Of a stretch of 64,000 nucleotides of DNA, positions 34,987-43,940 are shown piece after piece (position 1 is the first letter of the stretch; every line of letters starts with the position of its first letter). The stretch is from positions 811,001 through 875,000 of the forward strand of contig NZ_CP065589.1 in the NCBI RefSeq assembly GCF_021278965.1, in the 5' to 3' direction. Under the pieces are notes generated by a model, which did no database searches, was not told the DNA's origin, and was given only the letters and a program-made list of their open reading frames with translations. Position numbers and translations under genes: made by a program. The DNA comes from Chryseobacterium capnotolerans. GTDB taxonomy: Bacteria > Bacteroidota > Bacteroidia > Flavobacteriales > Weeksellaceae.

Positions 34987-35913
34987 ATGAAAGTAACTGT
35001 AGTAGGTGCAGGCGCTGTAGGAGCAAGCTGTGCAGAATACATCGCAATGAAGAACTTCTGTTCAGAAGTAGTTTTGGTAGATATTAAAGAAGGGTTTGCT
35101 GAAGGTAAGGCAATGGATTTGATGCAGACAGCGTCGCTTAACGGATTCGATACAAAAATTACCGGAACAACAGGAGATTACAGCAAAACTGCAGGTTCTC
35201 ATGTAGCCGTAATCACTTCAGGGATTCCAAGAAAACCTGGAATGACAAGAGAAGAGTTGATCGGTATCAATGCGGGTATCGTGAAAGAAGTTACTGAAAA
35301 CTTAGTAAAACATTCTCCGGAAGTAATCATCATCGTAGTTTCTAACCCAATGGATACGATGGCTTATTTGGTACACAAAACTTCAGGTCTTCCTAAGCAC
35401 AAAATCATTGGAATGGGTGGTGCATTAGACTCTGCAAGATTCAAATACAGATTGGCTGAAGCATTAGAAGCTCCAATTTCTGATGTTGATGGTATGGTAA
35501 TCGCTGCTCACAGTGATACTGGTATGCTTCCATTATTGAGCAAAGCGACAAGAAATGGAGTTCCTGTAACTGAATTCTTGAACGATGACCAACAAAAATA
35601 TGTTATCGAAGAAACTAAAGTAGGAGGGGCTACGCTTACTAAACTATTAGGAACTTCTGCTTGGTATGCACCAGGTGCAGCTGTTTCTGTAATGGTTCAG
35701 GCTATTGCTTGTGATCAAAAGAAAATGATCCCTTGTTCTTTAATGCTTGAAGGGGAATACGGTCAAAACGATATCTGTTTAGGAGTTCCGGCTATCATCG
35801 GAGCAAACGGAGTAGAATCAATCGTAAATGTAACATTAACTGCTGAGGAGCAATTGAAATTCGCTGAAGCTGCTAATGCAGTAAGAGAAGTGAATGGAGA
35901 TCTTAAATTCTAA
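34987..35913 (+). CDS. mdh: Malate dehydrogenase
   Basis: 308 aa, LDH-like MDH. NAD motif VVGAGAVGASCA at residues 4-15, Asp 33 region LVDIKEG for NAD(H) preference, active-site arginines in SGIPRKPGMTREEL, VSNPMDTM, the MGGALDSARFKY loop and catalytic His in AAHSDTGMLPL. It interconverts malate and oxaloacetate in the TCA cycle. It is not next to the sdh operon but lies only 5 kb away. Codon choice is regular (AAG/GCT/GGT), consistent with high expression. Confidence 0.95.
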   Translation: MKVTVVGAGAVGASCAEYIAMKNFCSEVVLVDIKEGFAEGKAMDLMQTASLNGFDTKITGTTGDYSKTAGSHVAVITSGIPRKPGMTREELIGINAGIVKEVTENLVKHSPEVIIIVVSNPMDTMAYLVHKTSGLPKHKIIGMGGALDSARFKYRLAEALEAPISDVDGMVIAAHSDTGMLPLLSKATRNGVPVTEFLNDDQQKYVIEETKVGGATLTKLLGTSAWYAPGAAVSVMVQAIACDQKKMIPCSLMLEGEYGQNDICLGVPAIIGANGVESIVNVTLTAEEQLKFAEAANAVREVNGDLKF

Positions 35914-35934
35914 TATACTGAATTTTTTATTTAT

Positions 35935-35969
35935 ATAGACCCCCGCGCCCGAAGGGCGCGGGGGTCTAT
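35935..35969. terminator. Strong intrinsic terminator
   Basis: A 16-bp stem with a GC core (CCCCCGCGCCC) and loop GAA between the convergent mdh (+) and the lipoprotein gene (-); its right end overlaps the last four bases of the latter. T-rich sequence follows. Confidence 0.85.
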
Positions 35970-36307
35970 TCATATGCTTTCATCAATATATAGCATGTTA
36001 CTGCTATTTCTCTGACTTTCATATAGTCAGCATATTTATTGTCTGCTGTGCCTTCATCAATACAAACTTTCAAATTATTAGCATCAAATTTCATCTCCTG
36101 AATGGAGGTGTAAGTTTGATTTTCAGCTCTTTTAAGGCTTGCCATAAAATCGGCACATGTTGCTAGTTTGTTTTGATCTGAAGCTGATTTCCATTCAATA
36201 ATAGTTTTATCATGAAGGTTTCCGTTTTTAGTCCATTCAGTTTCTGGATTAGTTTTTTGTGAACATGATAGTAAGGATAAAACGGATAAGAAGAATAGTT
36301 TTTTCAT
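35966..36307 (-). CDS. Hypothetical lipoprotein
   Basis: 113 aa from ATG 36307 (upstream ATG 36328 adds a poor n-region). Signal peptide LFFLSVLSLLSC, giving a lipidated Cys. The mature 96 aa include CADFMASLKRAE, VCIDEGTADNKYADYMKVREIAVTCYILMKAYE, with three cysteines. Family not recognised. The terminator of mdh overlaps its 3' end. Confidence 0.65.
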   Translation of the reverse strand: MKKLFFLSVLSLLSCSQKTNPETEWTKNGNLHDKTIIEWKSASDQNKLATCADFMASLKRAENQTYTSIQEMKFDANNLKVCIDEGTADNKYADYMKVREIAVTCYILMKAYE

Positions 36308-36380
36308 GATAATGACATTAGTATTCAAACTTAGAATATTTTATCAGAGGCAGATTACAGAAATCCATAAAAATTGATTT

Positions 36381-36421
36381 AAATATTTTCGGCGAGGCCA
36401 AAGGCCTCTCCGAAAATATTT
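36381..36421. terminator. Intrinsic terminator, bidirectional
   Basis: 19-bp stem (36381-36399 with 36403-36421, one mismatch), loop AAA. It ends the minus-strand operon 38165-36543 and has T-rich flanks on both sides. Confidence 0.75.
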
Positions 36422-36542
36422 TTATTTAATAAGTCATTTTGTTTTGAAATTCTGGATGTAATGAAGTGAAATGAAGAATTTAAACGACATATAAGATTCT
36501 TCCTTCATCAGAAAACAATATGTAAAACTATGTCTAAGTACC

Positions 36543-37265
36543 TTAATAAAAATCGTAGTACAAACTCCATTCACCAGTTTCTTTATTCTTGGCAAACATA
36601 AAACTTCCACTGTCAATCACATTCAGTTGAGCCTTGTTATCTGAAGAAACTTGGAAAACAAACTCAAAACCTTCTCCAAAACCATCTTTGAAGCCAATGC
36701 CCGGCTGGCAGAATGATGGATAACCACCCAATTTAGTACTGTAGCAGTGCTTAATGATATTATAATAACTGTTGAAATGTCCTTCTCTTTCAAGCTTAAC
36801 AATTTCAGAGATTAATTTGTAATCTATATCCTCAATTCCGCCACCATCCCATAAAGGAGCGTCTTTAGGATATAATTCGGAGCGCAGTGGAAATGGTTTT
36901 AAGTAAGAAACCGGACTTTGTAAATCTTTGATGATAATATTCTCCAGACTATCATATTCTCTGATTAACCAGTTTTCCCCCATCTTCTCAAAAGTTTCTG
37001 GAAAGTCTTGAGAGATAAAGACTGTAATTAATTTTTTATCCTTGATCTGTTCAGGTACAAAAGGTTGGTTGGGAAGATAGAACTGGATAAGCGGCATCAT
37101 TGGGTCACCATTTTTATCCAAAGGAATTTCTTCATCTTCAGCATAGGCAAATACCCGTCCGATCCATGATTCTTCCAAAATATTAAGAGGTCTGAAGCCG
37201 CCAGTAAAAAATTCTGTGGCAGGCTTCTCTATTTTATCTTTAATTTCTTGAATTCTGTTATCCAT
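36543..37265 (-). CDS. DUF1963 domain-containing protein (YwqG-like)
   Basis: 240 aa soluble. The family hallmark KLGGYPSFCQPGIGF is at about residue 184, with an N-terminal LIQFYLPN and EFVFQVSSDNKAQLNVIDSGSFMFA near the C-terminus, as in YwqG. Function unknown. The 86-aa gene upstream is only 12 bases away on the same strand, so they are one transcript. Confidence 0.82.
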   Translation of the reverse strand: MDNRIQEIKDKIEKPATEFFTGGFRPLNILEESWIGRVFAYAEDEEIPLDKNGDPMMPLIQFYLPNQPFVPEQIKDKKLITVFISQDFPETFEKMGENWLIREYDSLENIIIKDLQSPVSYLKPFPLRSELYPKDAPLWDGGGIEDIDYKLISEIVKLEREGHFNSYYNIIKHCYSTKLGGYPSFCQPGIGFKDGFGEGFEFVFQVSSDNKAQLNVIDSGSFMFAKNKETGEWSLYYDFY

Positions 37266-37277
37266 TTAGTTGTAATT

Positions 37278-37538
37278 TTAGTCTTCTTCTTTAAATTCAT
37301 CCATCATCAAATTATGATACCCATTATATTCAGCTTTTTCTTTCTCTGTAAATGCATCAAGTTTCAATGTTAGGTTTTTAGCTTCTAAAGTGGAAATCTG
37401 TTGATTATGTTGAGTAAATGTAAAACATCCGAGATATGAAATTCCACTGTCTTTTAATTCTCTTATTTTCTTGCTCAGTTCCTGTTGGTTTAGAACGCCA
37501 CAAGTAAGAGCAGCTTCTTTTATTTCGGTAATAGTCAT
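37278..37538 (-). CDS. Small hypothetical protein, 86 aa
   Basis: MTITEIKEAALTCGVLNQQE then a helical, charged sequence with YLGCFTFTQHNQQISTLEA. No signal peptide and no recognised family. It is 12 bases upstream of the DUF1963 gene, and may be its partner in a small DUF1963 operon. Confidence 0.6.
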   Translation of the reverse strand: MTITEIKEAALTCGVLNQQELSKKIRELKDSGISYLGCFTFTQHNQQISTLEAKNLTLKLDAFTEKEKAEYNGYHNLMMDEFKEED

Positions 37539-37613
37539 AGTGATTGTTGATGTCTATTCAAAGATAAAAAATTGAATAAGGATAAAGAAATTAATATTGA
37601 ATGGAACAGCGTT

Positions 37614-38165
37614 TTAAATTTCAGCAATTTTATCAAATAACCCGGGATAATTAACCACCAAACCATTCTCATCAACTAAAATATCAGATTTAAAGTCAGT
37701 CTGAAGATTGTTATAATGATAGGTATAAGTAGCAATTCTGGTATATTGCTGGGTAACAGGTTTGATGAGGTTATTCAGAACATCAATATAAATGACTTTG
37801 ATTTGCTGAGTATCATTTTCAGCCAACTTTAGATTGTTGATGGGTAAAGTATTGGTAAAAGGAGTTAAAGAAATATCAATGAAGGGAAAACCATTAAAAT
37901 CAGGATTGATTACATTGTTTATTTCCCATTCATTCTGCAGCTTTCTACCGGTTAATTTATTTTTGATTGTGTTAACCTCAGATTCAATGATAAACTCAAA
38001 GATATTCCAGTTAAGATCGATGATTAGCTGATAATCTACAGTATACATTTTGTCTTCATAGAAACCAATTATTTTTGATTCTACGATCAGGTTCTTGTCA
38101 TTTTCTGTAAGGTTGAAATATTCCAGGGATTGAAAAGCAATTCCTTTCCAGATTAATGTTTTCAT
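37614..38165 (-). CDS. Hypothetical protein, 183 aa
   Basis: A soluble protein beginning MKTLIWKGIAFQSLEYFNLTEND with repeated beta-strand segments (KIIGFYEDKMYTVDYQLIIDLNW, RIATYTYHYNNLQ, ILVDENGLVVNYPGLFDKI). It resembles a family of two-domain glycolipid-binding-like proteins in Bacteroidota, but this is uncertain. It is downstream of a Crp-type regulator by 52 bases and upstream of the 86-aa gene by 75 bases. Confidence 0.58.
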   Translation of the reverse strand: MKTLIWKGIAFQSLEYFNLTENDKNLIVESKIIGFYEDKMYTVDYQLIIDLNWNIFEFIIESEVNTIKNKLTGRKLQNEWEINNVINPDFNGFPFIDISLTPFTNTLPINNLKLAENDTQQIKVIYIDVLNNLIKPVTQQYTRIATYTYHYNNLQTDFKSDILVDENGLVVNYPGLFDKIAEI

Positions 38166-38217
38166 TTTGGTTTGGATATGATGTTATTGTTTTGATTCTT
38201 TGGGTAAGAAACTTCAG

Positions 38218-38790
38218 TTACTGTGAAATTCGCCGTTTCCTGATTCTGCTTAAAGTTTCTCTTGCGACACCAAGGAGTGATGCCAGTTGGATAAGAGGAA
38301 CCCGTTGTACCATTTCAGGATATTTTTTTTCAAGATATTCCAATCTCTCCTGAGCCGAATACAGTTTGAACAGGTTGGCGAATTCCTCCTGTTTAGTTGC
38401 AAATTGACGGATGCAGTGACGCCCCAGAGATTCTATTTCAATATATTGTTGTGCAATTGTAAAGAGTATTTCTTTATTAAAGACAACAACATGTAATTCT
38501 TCACAAGCCATCATATTGAATTCCGAAGGTTTTCCACTGCCAAAACTACTTATATTGGTAGCAATTTCATTTTCAAAAAAGAAATCAGTATTTTTTGTAA
38601 TGCCATCTATTTCATAATAAGATTTACAGTATCCTTTATCAATGTAGAATAAAGATTTACATATTTCACCTTCTCTCAGCATCACTTCATTCTTCTTGTA
38701 TCGTTTTTCAGAAAGAGCTGGCTGAAGTAATGTCCAGCTTTCATCAGAAAATGGGGTAAGAGAACGGATGTAGGTAAGGAGATTTTTCAT
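38218..38790 (-). CDS. Crp/Fnr family transcriptional regulator
   Basis: 190 aa. The N-terminal cNMP-binding-like beta barrel (YKKNEVMLREGEICKSLFYIDKGYCKSYYE) lacks the canonical cAMP-contact RE/T motif, so the ligand is unknown. The C-terminal winged helix is VPLIQLASLLGVARETLSRIRKRR. No iron-sulfur cysteines of an Fnr are arranged in the expected way. It is the first gene of a probable minus-strand operon (38790-36543) and may be autoregulated. Confidence 0.88.
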   Translation of the reverse strand: MKNLLTYIRSLTPFSDESWTLLQPALSEKRYKKNEVMLREGEICKSLFYIDKGYCKSYYEIDGITKNTDFFFENEIATNISSFGSGKPSEFNMMACEELHVVVFNKEILFTIAQQYIEIESLGRHCIRQFATKQEEFANLFKLYSAQERLEYLEKKYPEMVQRVPLIQLASLLGVARETLSRIRKRRISQ

Positions 38791-38945
38791 GGTAAATCTT
38801 TGGAAAAGAAATAAGATCTTTCAAAGATGCATATTTTTTATCAAATATTCCGGTCATTGGCTTTTGTAATTAAGTTGTTAATTCCCTTTTTTCGTAAATT
38901 TATTAATTCAAAATAAGCTGTAAAAGATTAATTGATAGCCCTATT

Positions 38946-40286
38946 ATGAAAAAACTGATATTCACTTTGTTCTTTATCCCCGTTGTATCTCACGCCCAGC
39001 AAACGGTTCAACAGGATCCTGAAATCATCAATTATGTTTCACAGGTAAGTACAGACTCTCTGAAAAGCCATATCAATTCCTTGGTGAGTTTTGGTACGAG
39101 GCATACCATGAGTTCCACTACAGACCCTAAAAGAGGAATAGGTGCCGCGAGAAAATGGGTCCTTAAAAAGTTCAGTGACTATTCAAAAAATGCTGGCGAT
39201 AGAATGGAAGTTTTTCTTCAGAGTCAAACCATTCAGCCGGATGGTAAAAGAATTGACCGTCCTACCGATTTAGGAAATGCTATTGCTATTATCCATGGCA
39301 CAAATCCTAATGATAAAAGAGTATTTATGATGAGTGGGCATCTGGATTCAAGGGTAAGTGATGTGATGAACTTCAAAGACAATGCTCCGGGGGCTAATGA
39401 TGATGGAAGCGGGGTAGCAGCATTGATTGAAAGTGCAAGAATATTAAGTAAATCTAAATTTTCTGCCAGTATTGTATTGGTTGCTTTTTCCGGAGAAGAA
39501 CAGGGTTTGTTGGGATCAAAGATGCTGGCTGAGAAAGTAGCTAATGAAGCTTGGCAACTTGAAGCCTTGCTAAATAATGATATGATTTCCAATAATCTCA
39601 GCAGTGATACAAATTTGATTAATACCCATCAGTTGAGAGTTTTCTCCGAAGGACTGCCTCAATATGAACTGGATAAAAAAGCACAGGATATCAGGAAATT
39701 CGGATTAGAAAATGATGGAGAACCAAGACAGCTGGCAAGATATATTAAAGAAATAGGGGAGCGGTATGTGGATAATCTTCAGGTCAAATTAATTTACAGA
39801 AACGACCGTTTTTTGAGAGGCGGAGACCATACACCATTCGTTGAAAAAGGATTTTCTGCTGTACGGCTGACGGAATTTAACGAGAACTTCGATCATCAGC
39901 ACCAAGATATCAGAAAAGAAAATGGAGTGCAGTATGGAGACTTACCGGAATTTATGGATTTTGACTATTTTAAAAAGAATGTAGGCGTGAATATTGCGGT
40001 TCTGGCCAACCTGGCAAAGTCACCTTCAAAACCTGAAAATGTGAAAATAGAAGTCACCAAACTTACCAACTTTACAGATCTTTCCTGGGAAAAACCCAAA
40101 TCGGGAGATATAACGGGATATTATGTTTTGATGCGTGAAACAGATGCTTCTACATGGCAGAAAAAACTCTTTACCAAAGAAACTTTGATGAAGCTGCCTT
40201 ATTCTAAAGACAATTATTTTTTTGCTGTACAAGCTGTAAATGCTTCAGGAAACGAAAGCCTGATCGTTTTACCAAAAGTTAAATAA
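38946..40286 (+). CDS. M28 family zinc aminopeptidase, exported
   Basis: 446 aa with a signal peptide (LIFTLFFIPVVSHAQQ). The M28 zinc site is readable: SGHLDSRVS (His), PGANDDGSGVAALIES (bridging Asp), SGEEQGLLGS (catalytic Glu and ligand Glu), NNDMISNN (Asp) and RGGDHTPF (His). The C-terminal about 95 residues form a fibronectin-III-like domain (PSKPENVKIEVTKLTNFTDLSWEKP). Likely digests peptides in periplasm or outside. Monocistronic. Confidence 0.92.
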   Translation: MKKLIFTLFFIPVVSHAQQTVQQDPEIINYVSQVSTDSLKSHINSLVSFGTRHTMSSTTDPKRGIGAARKWVLKKFSDYSKNAGDRMEVFLQSQTIQPDGKRIDRPTDLGNAIAIIHGTNPNDKRVFMMSGHLDSRVSDVMNFKDNAPGANDDGSGVAALIESARILSKSKFSASIVLVAFSGEEQGLLGSKMLAEKVANEAWQLEALLNNDMISNNLSSDTNLINTHQLRVFSEGLPQYELDKKAQDIRKFGLENDGEPRQLARYIKEIGERYVDNLQVKLIYRNDRFLRGGDHTPFVEKGFSAVRLTEFNENFDHQHQDIRKENGVQYGDLPEFMDFDYFKKNVGVNIAVLANLAKSPSKPENVKIEVTKLTNFTDLSWEKPKSGDITGYYVLMRETDASTWQKKLFTKETLMKLPYSKDNYFFAVQAVNASGNESLIVLPKVK

Positions 40287-40323
40287 AAGAACAGAAATTT
40301 AGCTTTTATCATTAACCCGGTAT

Positions 40324-40348
40324 CCATTGGCTTTAGCCAAAACCTAAA
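40324..40348. repeat. 25-bp dispersed palindromic repeat (TTGGCTTTAGCCAA core)
   Basis: Exactly matches, in inverted orientation, 54263-54287. The core is a near-perfect palindrome, and it sits between two convergent genes. Confidence 0.6.
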
Positions 40349-40360
40349 ATATTCACTGGT

Positions 40361-40897
40361 TTATTCTACATCCAATGTCATAAAAAGAGCAATTTCATCA
40401 GATTGGTCATATAATCTCGTATTCAATCCGGTAATATTGAATCCCATTCTTCTGTAAAACTGTATGGCAGGATAATTTGTGTTCTGGGTCTCCAGTTCAA
40501 TCACCCGGCAGTTTAGTTTTCTTGCTTCTTTGATGGCATTTTTAATCAGCATGATTCCCAGCCCTTGTCTTCTGTACTTTTCATTAACCAGAATGTTTTC
40601 AATGTAAAAACTATTGTTCCAGGTTCTGTGTTCACAAATGATCCAGCCTTGAAGTTCATTCTCTGCAAATACTCCGAAAGAGGAATCTTTTTCAATAATC
40701 ATATTAAGTTCATCAATATCATCGGAACCGGTTTCCCAGATTTTAGTGTAAGATAATTTTTTCTCTCTCAGAGTAAACTCAAAGTTACTGCTAAGCTCTA
40801 TTGAAGAAACAGAGTAAATAATATCAGTAGAATATCCATTTTGACCCCATTTTATGCTAGGATTGGAAGTTAGTTTTTGTAATTTTTTTATTTCCAC
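40361..40897 (-). CDS. GNAT family N-acetyltransferase
   Basis: 178 aa. The acetyl-CoA loop is VNEKYRRQGLGIMLIKNAIKEARKL (R/Q-x-x-G-x-G), followed by VIELETQNTNYPAIQFYRRMGFNITG, typical of the GNAT fold. Substrate unknown. It lies 11 bases downstream of the VOC gene and 6 bases overlap is absent; the two genes plus 41342-42127 form a minus-strand operon. Confidence 0.87.
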   Translation of the reverse strand: MEIKKLQKLTSNPSIKWGQNGYSTDIIYSVSSIELSSNFEFTLREKKLSYTKIWETGSDDIDELNMIIEKDSSFGVFAENELQGWIICEHRTWNNSFYIENILVNEKYRRQGLGIMLIKNAIKEARKLNCRVIELETQNTNYPAIQFYRRMGFNITGLNTRLYDQSDEIALFMTLDVE

Positions 40898-40908
40898 AGA
40901 AGAATGTT

Positions 40909-41301
40909 TTATTGAATTTCAGTACAGATCTCTACAAGATAATTATTGGGATCTTTAATGTAAGCCGTCTTTTGTCCCCAAGGTTTTACGGTAATCTTCT
41001 CATACAGAATTGCTCCATTTTTAACTGCTTTTTCTACCAAATTCTCTACATCGTCTGTCACAAATCCAAGTTCAATTCCGAAAGGTTTTTCTTCAGCTTG
41101 TGAAAGGAGGAATCCTTTTTTAATATTAGAGCTGGCCAATTCAACAGAGGCGAAAGATAGGGTGGTTTCTCCTGTAATCAATTCACCATAATCTTTTTCC
41201 GGAGTGATGAATTTGATCTCAGCATTAAACGTATTTTTGTAGAAATTCATCGCTGATTCCACATTTTCTACATATAGAATGACATATTTAAACTTAATCA
41301 T
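40909..41301 (-). CDS. VOC family protein (glyoxalase/dioxygenase-like)
   Basis: 130 aa: FKYVILYVENVESAMNFYKNTFN at the start and KPWGQKTAYIKDPNNYLVEICTEI at the end, the two beta-alpha-beta-beta-beta halves of the vicinal oxygen chelate fold. The metal ligands are not the classic ones throughout, so it may be a resistance or binding protein rather than a glyoxalase. Operon with the GNAT gene 11 bases downstream. Confidence 0.87.
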   Translation of the reverse strand: MIKFKYVILYVENVESAMNFYKNTFNAEIKFITPEKDYGELITGETTLSFASVELASSNIKKGFLLSQAEEKPFGIELGFVTDDVENLVEKAVKNGAILYEKITVKPWGQKTAYIKDPNNYLVEICTEIQ

Positions 41302-41341
41302 AACTATGATATTTAAAGGTGTTTTTTGAATTAAATCTGTT

Positions 41342-42127
41342 TTATTTTTTATTTAAAATATATTCTTCATCTACCATCAATTCAACGTAAGGACCATTTT
41401 GAGGATAATATTTTACCCCTTCCAAATGACCAAAATGAATAGGATGTTTTTTAGTAAGCTGTCTGACCTTATTTCCAAACGAGCTGAGATTGACTGTTTG
41501 AATTGAGTCTCCTTTCTGACGGCCATTCGAAAAGAAAAGCATCAGATTACAATGACTGTTAAAGTCATGATCATTATAATAGAATACATTGATGTTTTCT
41601 TCCCGGCAGATAGAACCCAGATCATTGATGAAAATTTTTTTATCTGCTAAAGGAAGGTTGCAGTCAATTCTTATAGAAAGGTTTTCAGCATTATTCTTTT
41701 TAAAATCTGAACCTACAATCTGTATAAAACGATGCTCATTATTTTCAAATTGGTCTCTTTCTGCATGATAAGTTTTAGTAGAAAGTGATTTAAATGGAAT
41801 GCTGGAATCCAATAATAAAGCATTTTCACAAATCAAAAGGTCTTCTATCTCAAGAGCAAACTGAAAATAAAAATCAAAAAGCATATGATCTCCAATACTG
41901 ATGATAAGCTGGTTTTCACTGATGTTAAGATGTAAAAAAGTTTTTTTAAACCTGGCTTTCAATGATTCCAATTTTTTGATAAGATCATCCATATGATCAA
42001 CCTGAACTCTTGCTGCTAATTCTGCTTCATTATCCGCATGTCCGCCATATCCCTCAAAAAAATTAAAAAATTTGAAATGATACAAGTTTTCGGGAAATTT
42101 AAAGTACCAGTATACTCCGAGAATCAT
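41342..42127 (-). CDS. Hypothetical protein, 261 aa
   Basis: Soluble, without signal peptide. Features such as LYHFKFFNFFEGYGGHADNEAELAARVQ and a C-terminal HFGHLEGVKYYPQNGPYVELMVDEEYIL suggest a two-domain alpha-beta fold. I do not recognise the family. It precedes the VOC gene by 40 bases and diverges from pafA, starting 104 bases from its ATG. Confidence 0.55.
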   Translation of the reverse strand: MILGVYWYFKFPENLYHFKFFNFFEGYGGHADNEAELAARVQVDHMDDLIKKLESLKARFKKTFLHLNISENQLIISIGDHMLFDFYFQFALEIEDLLICENALLLDSSIPFKSLSTKTYHAERDQFENNEHRFIQIVGSDFKKNNAENLSIRIDCNLPLADKKIFINDLGSICREENINVFYYNDHDFNSHCNLMLFFSNGRQKGDSIQTVNLSSFGNKVRQLTKKHPIHFGHLEGVKYYPQNGPYVELMVDEEYILNKK

Positions 42128-42201
42128 GATGAATTTTTGTTGAGAATTGAATAAATATCAAATTTAAATAAAATTTCACGTTCTAAGACATTCAAAACCC
42201 C

Positions 42202-42209
42202 TAAATTTG
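42202..42209 (+). promoter_or_regulatory. Bacteroidota -7 promoter box (TAAATTTG)
   Basis: TAAATTTG matches TAnnTTTG, 22 bases upstream of the pafA ATG. Confidence 0.55.
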
Positions 42210-42231
42210 TGAACAATAAAATTTTACTTGG

Positions 42232-43878
42232 ATGCTTAGGAACATTTCAATTGCGGCAGCTACTTTCTTGTCCGTAGTTACAATTAATGCGCAGAAGAAC
42301 AGAAATTCTCAACTTGAAAGACCTAAATTGGTCGTAGGGCTGGTAGTAGACCAGATGCGTTGGGACTATTTATACCGTTTTTATAATAAATATGGCAATG
42401 ACGGTTTCAAAAGACTTTTGAATACAGGATATTCTTTAAATAACGTACATATTCCTTATGTTCCTACCATTACAGCTCTAGGACATACTTGTATCTACAC
42501 CGGATCTGTACCTGCAATTCACGGAATTGCCGGAAACGACTGGACAGATAAAGAAACAGGGAAAGGAGTATATTGTACTGCCGATGATAGTGTTCAGCCG
42601 GTAGGTACAACCAATACAAAGACAGGAAGCCATTCTCCTAAAAACCTGTGGTCTACGACAGTAACTGATGAGTTGAGACTGGCAACGAACTTTCAGGGAA
42701 AAGTAATCGGAGTTTCTTTAAAAGACAGAGCTTCTATTCTTCCTGCAGGTCACACACCAAACGGAGCTTTTTGGTTTGACGACAGCACCGGGAATTTCAT
42801 CACTAGCACATGGTATATGAATGATCTTCCTCAGTGGGTGAAATCATTTAACTCACAGAATTTACCAGAAAAATTGGTAGCTAACGGTTGGAATACTTTA
42901 CTTCCGATTAATCAATATACGGAAAGCGCACCAGACAATTCTCCTTGGGAAGGACTATTAGGAAGCGCAAAAACACCTACATTCCCTTACAATGATCTTG
43001 CAAAAGATTATCAGACCAAAAAAGACAACATCCGTTATACACCTTTCGGAAATACGTTGACCTTGAAATTGGCTGAAGCTTCTGTAGAAGGTGAAAAATT
43101 GGGTGGTGATGCCATTACAGACTTTTTAGCGATCAACCTGGCTTCTACAGATTATGCCGGACATAAATTCGGTCCAAACTCTATTGAAGTGGAAGATGTT
43201 TATATCAGATTAGATCAGGATTTAGCACAATTCTTCAACTACCTGGATTCTAAAGTAGGAAAAGGAGAGTATACTGTTTTCCTTTCTGCTGATCACGGTG
43301 GAGCACATTCTGTAGGATTCTTAAAAGAGCATAAAATCCCAACTGGTTTCTTTGGAGAAGGCGCTGAAAAGAATCTTAACCAAAAGTTGAAAGATAAATT
43401 CGGAGCGGATAAATTAATCAACGCCATAGATAACTATCAGATTTATTTTGACAGAAAAGTATTGGCAGACAGCAAACTTGAATTGGATGATGTAAGAAAC
43501 TTCGCAGTTAAAGAGTTAGAAAAAGATCCTACTGTATTATATGCAGTTTCTGTAGATAGAGTGGCTGAATCAAGCATTCCGGAACCTATTAAACAAAGAA
43601 TTATCAACGGAATTAACAGGCAGAGAAGTGGTGATATCCAATTAATCTCTCACGATTCTATGCTTCCTCCATATTCTAAAACAGGAACTACCCACAGTGT
43701 ATGGAATTCTTATGATTCACATATTCCATTGATTTTTATGGGCTGGGGAGTGAAGCAGGGAGAAAGCAATAAAGCTTATCATATGACAGATATTGCTCCT
43801 ACTGTTTCTTCATTACTGAAAATTCAGTTCCCAAGTGGAAGTGTTGGAAATCCAATTACTGAAGTTATGGGTAAATAA
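42232..43878 (+). CDS. pafA: PafA-type alkaline phosphatase
   Basis: 548 aa, the same length class as the characterised Elizabethkingia PafA. Signal peptide to TINAQ. Catalytic features: VVDQMRWDYL (metal Asp), VPTITALGHTCIYTGS with the nucleophile Thr, GIAGNDW (Asn of the active site), SLKDRASILPAGH (the Lys/Arg pair that binds phosphate monoesters) and FLSADHGGAHSVGF with Asp/His metal ligands. It hydrolyses phosphate monoesters in the periplasm and is not strongly product-inhibited in studied homologues. A bidirectional terminator follows. Confidence 0.95.
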   Translation: MLRNISIAAATFLSVVTINAQKNRNSQLERPKLVVGLVVDQMRWDYLYRFYNKYGNDGFKRLLNTGYSLNNVHIPYVPTITALGHTCIYTGSVPAIHGIAGNDWTDKETGKGVYCTADDSVQPVGTTNTKTGSHSPKNLWSTTVTDELRLATNFQGKVIGVSLKDRASILPAGHTPNGAFWFDDSTGNFITSTWYMNDLPQWVKSFNSQNLPEKLVANGWNTLLPINQYTESAPDNSPWEGLLGSAKTPTFPYNDLAKDYQTKKDNIRYTPFGNTLTLKLAEASVEGEKLGGDAITDFLAINLASTDYAGHKFGPNSIEVEDVYIRLDQDLAQFFNYLDSKVGKGEYTVFLSADHGGAHSVGFLKEHKIPTGFFGEGAEKNLNQKLKDKFGADKLINAIDNYQIYFDRKVLADSKLELDDVRNFAVKELEKDPTVLYAVSVDRVAESSIPEPIKQRIINGINRQRSGDIQLISHDSMLPPYSKTGTTHSVWNSYDSHIPLIFMGWGVKQGESNKAYHMTDIAPTVSSLLKIQFPSGSVGNPITEVMGK

Positions 43879-43893
43879 GCTGAATAACATATA

Positions 43894-43932
43894 CACAAAA
43901 AAAACATTCCATTTTGGAATGTTTTTTTTGTG
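43894..43932. terminator. Bidirectional intrinsic terminator
   Basis: An 18-bp stem (43894-43911 with 43915-43932), A8 in the left arm and T8 in the right, between convergent pafA (+) and the TPR gene (-). Confidence 0.9.
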
Positions 43933-43940
43933 CACATAAA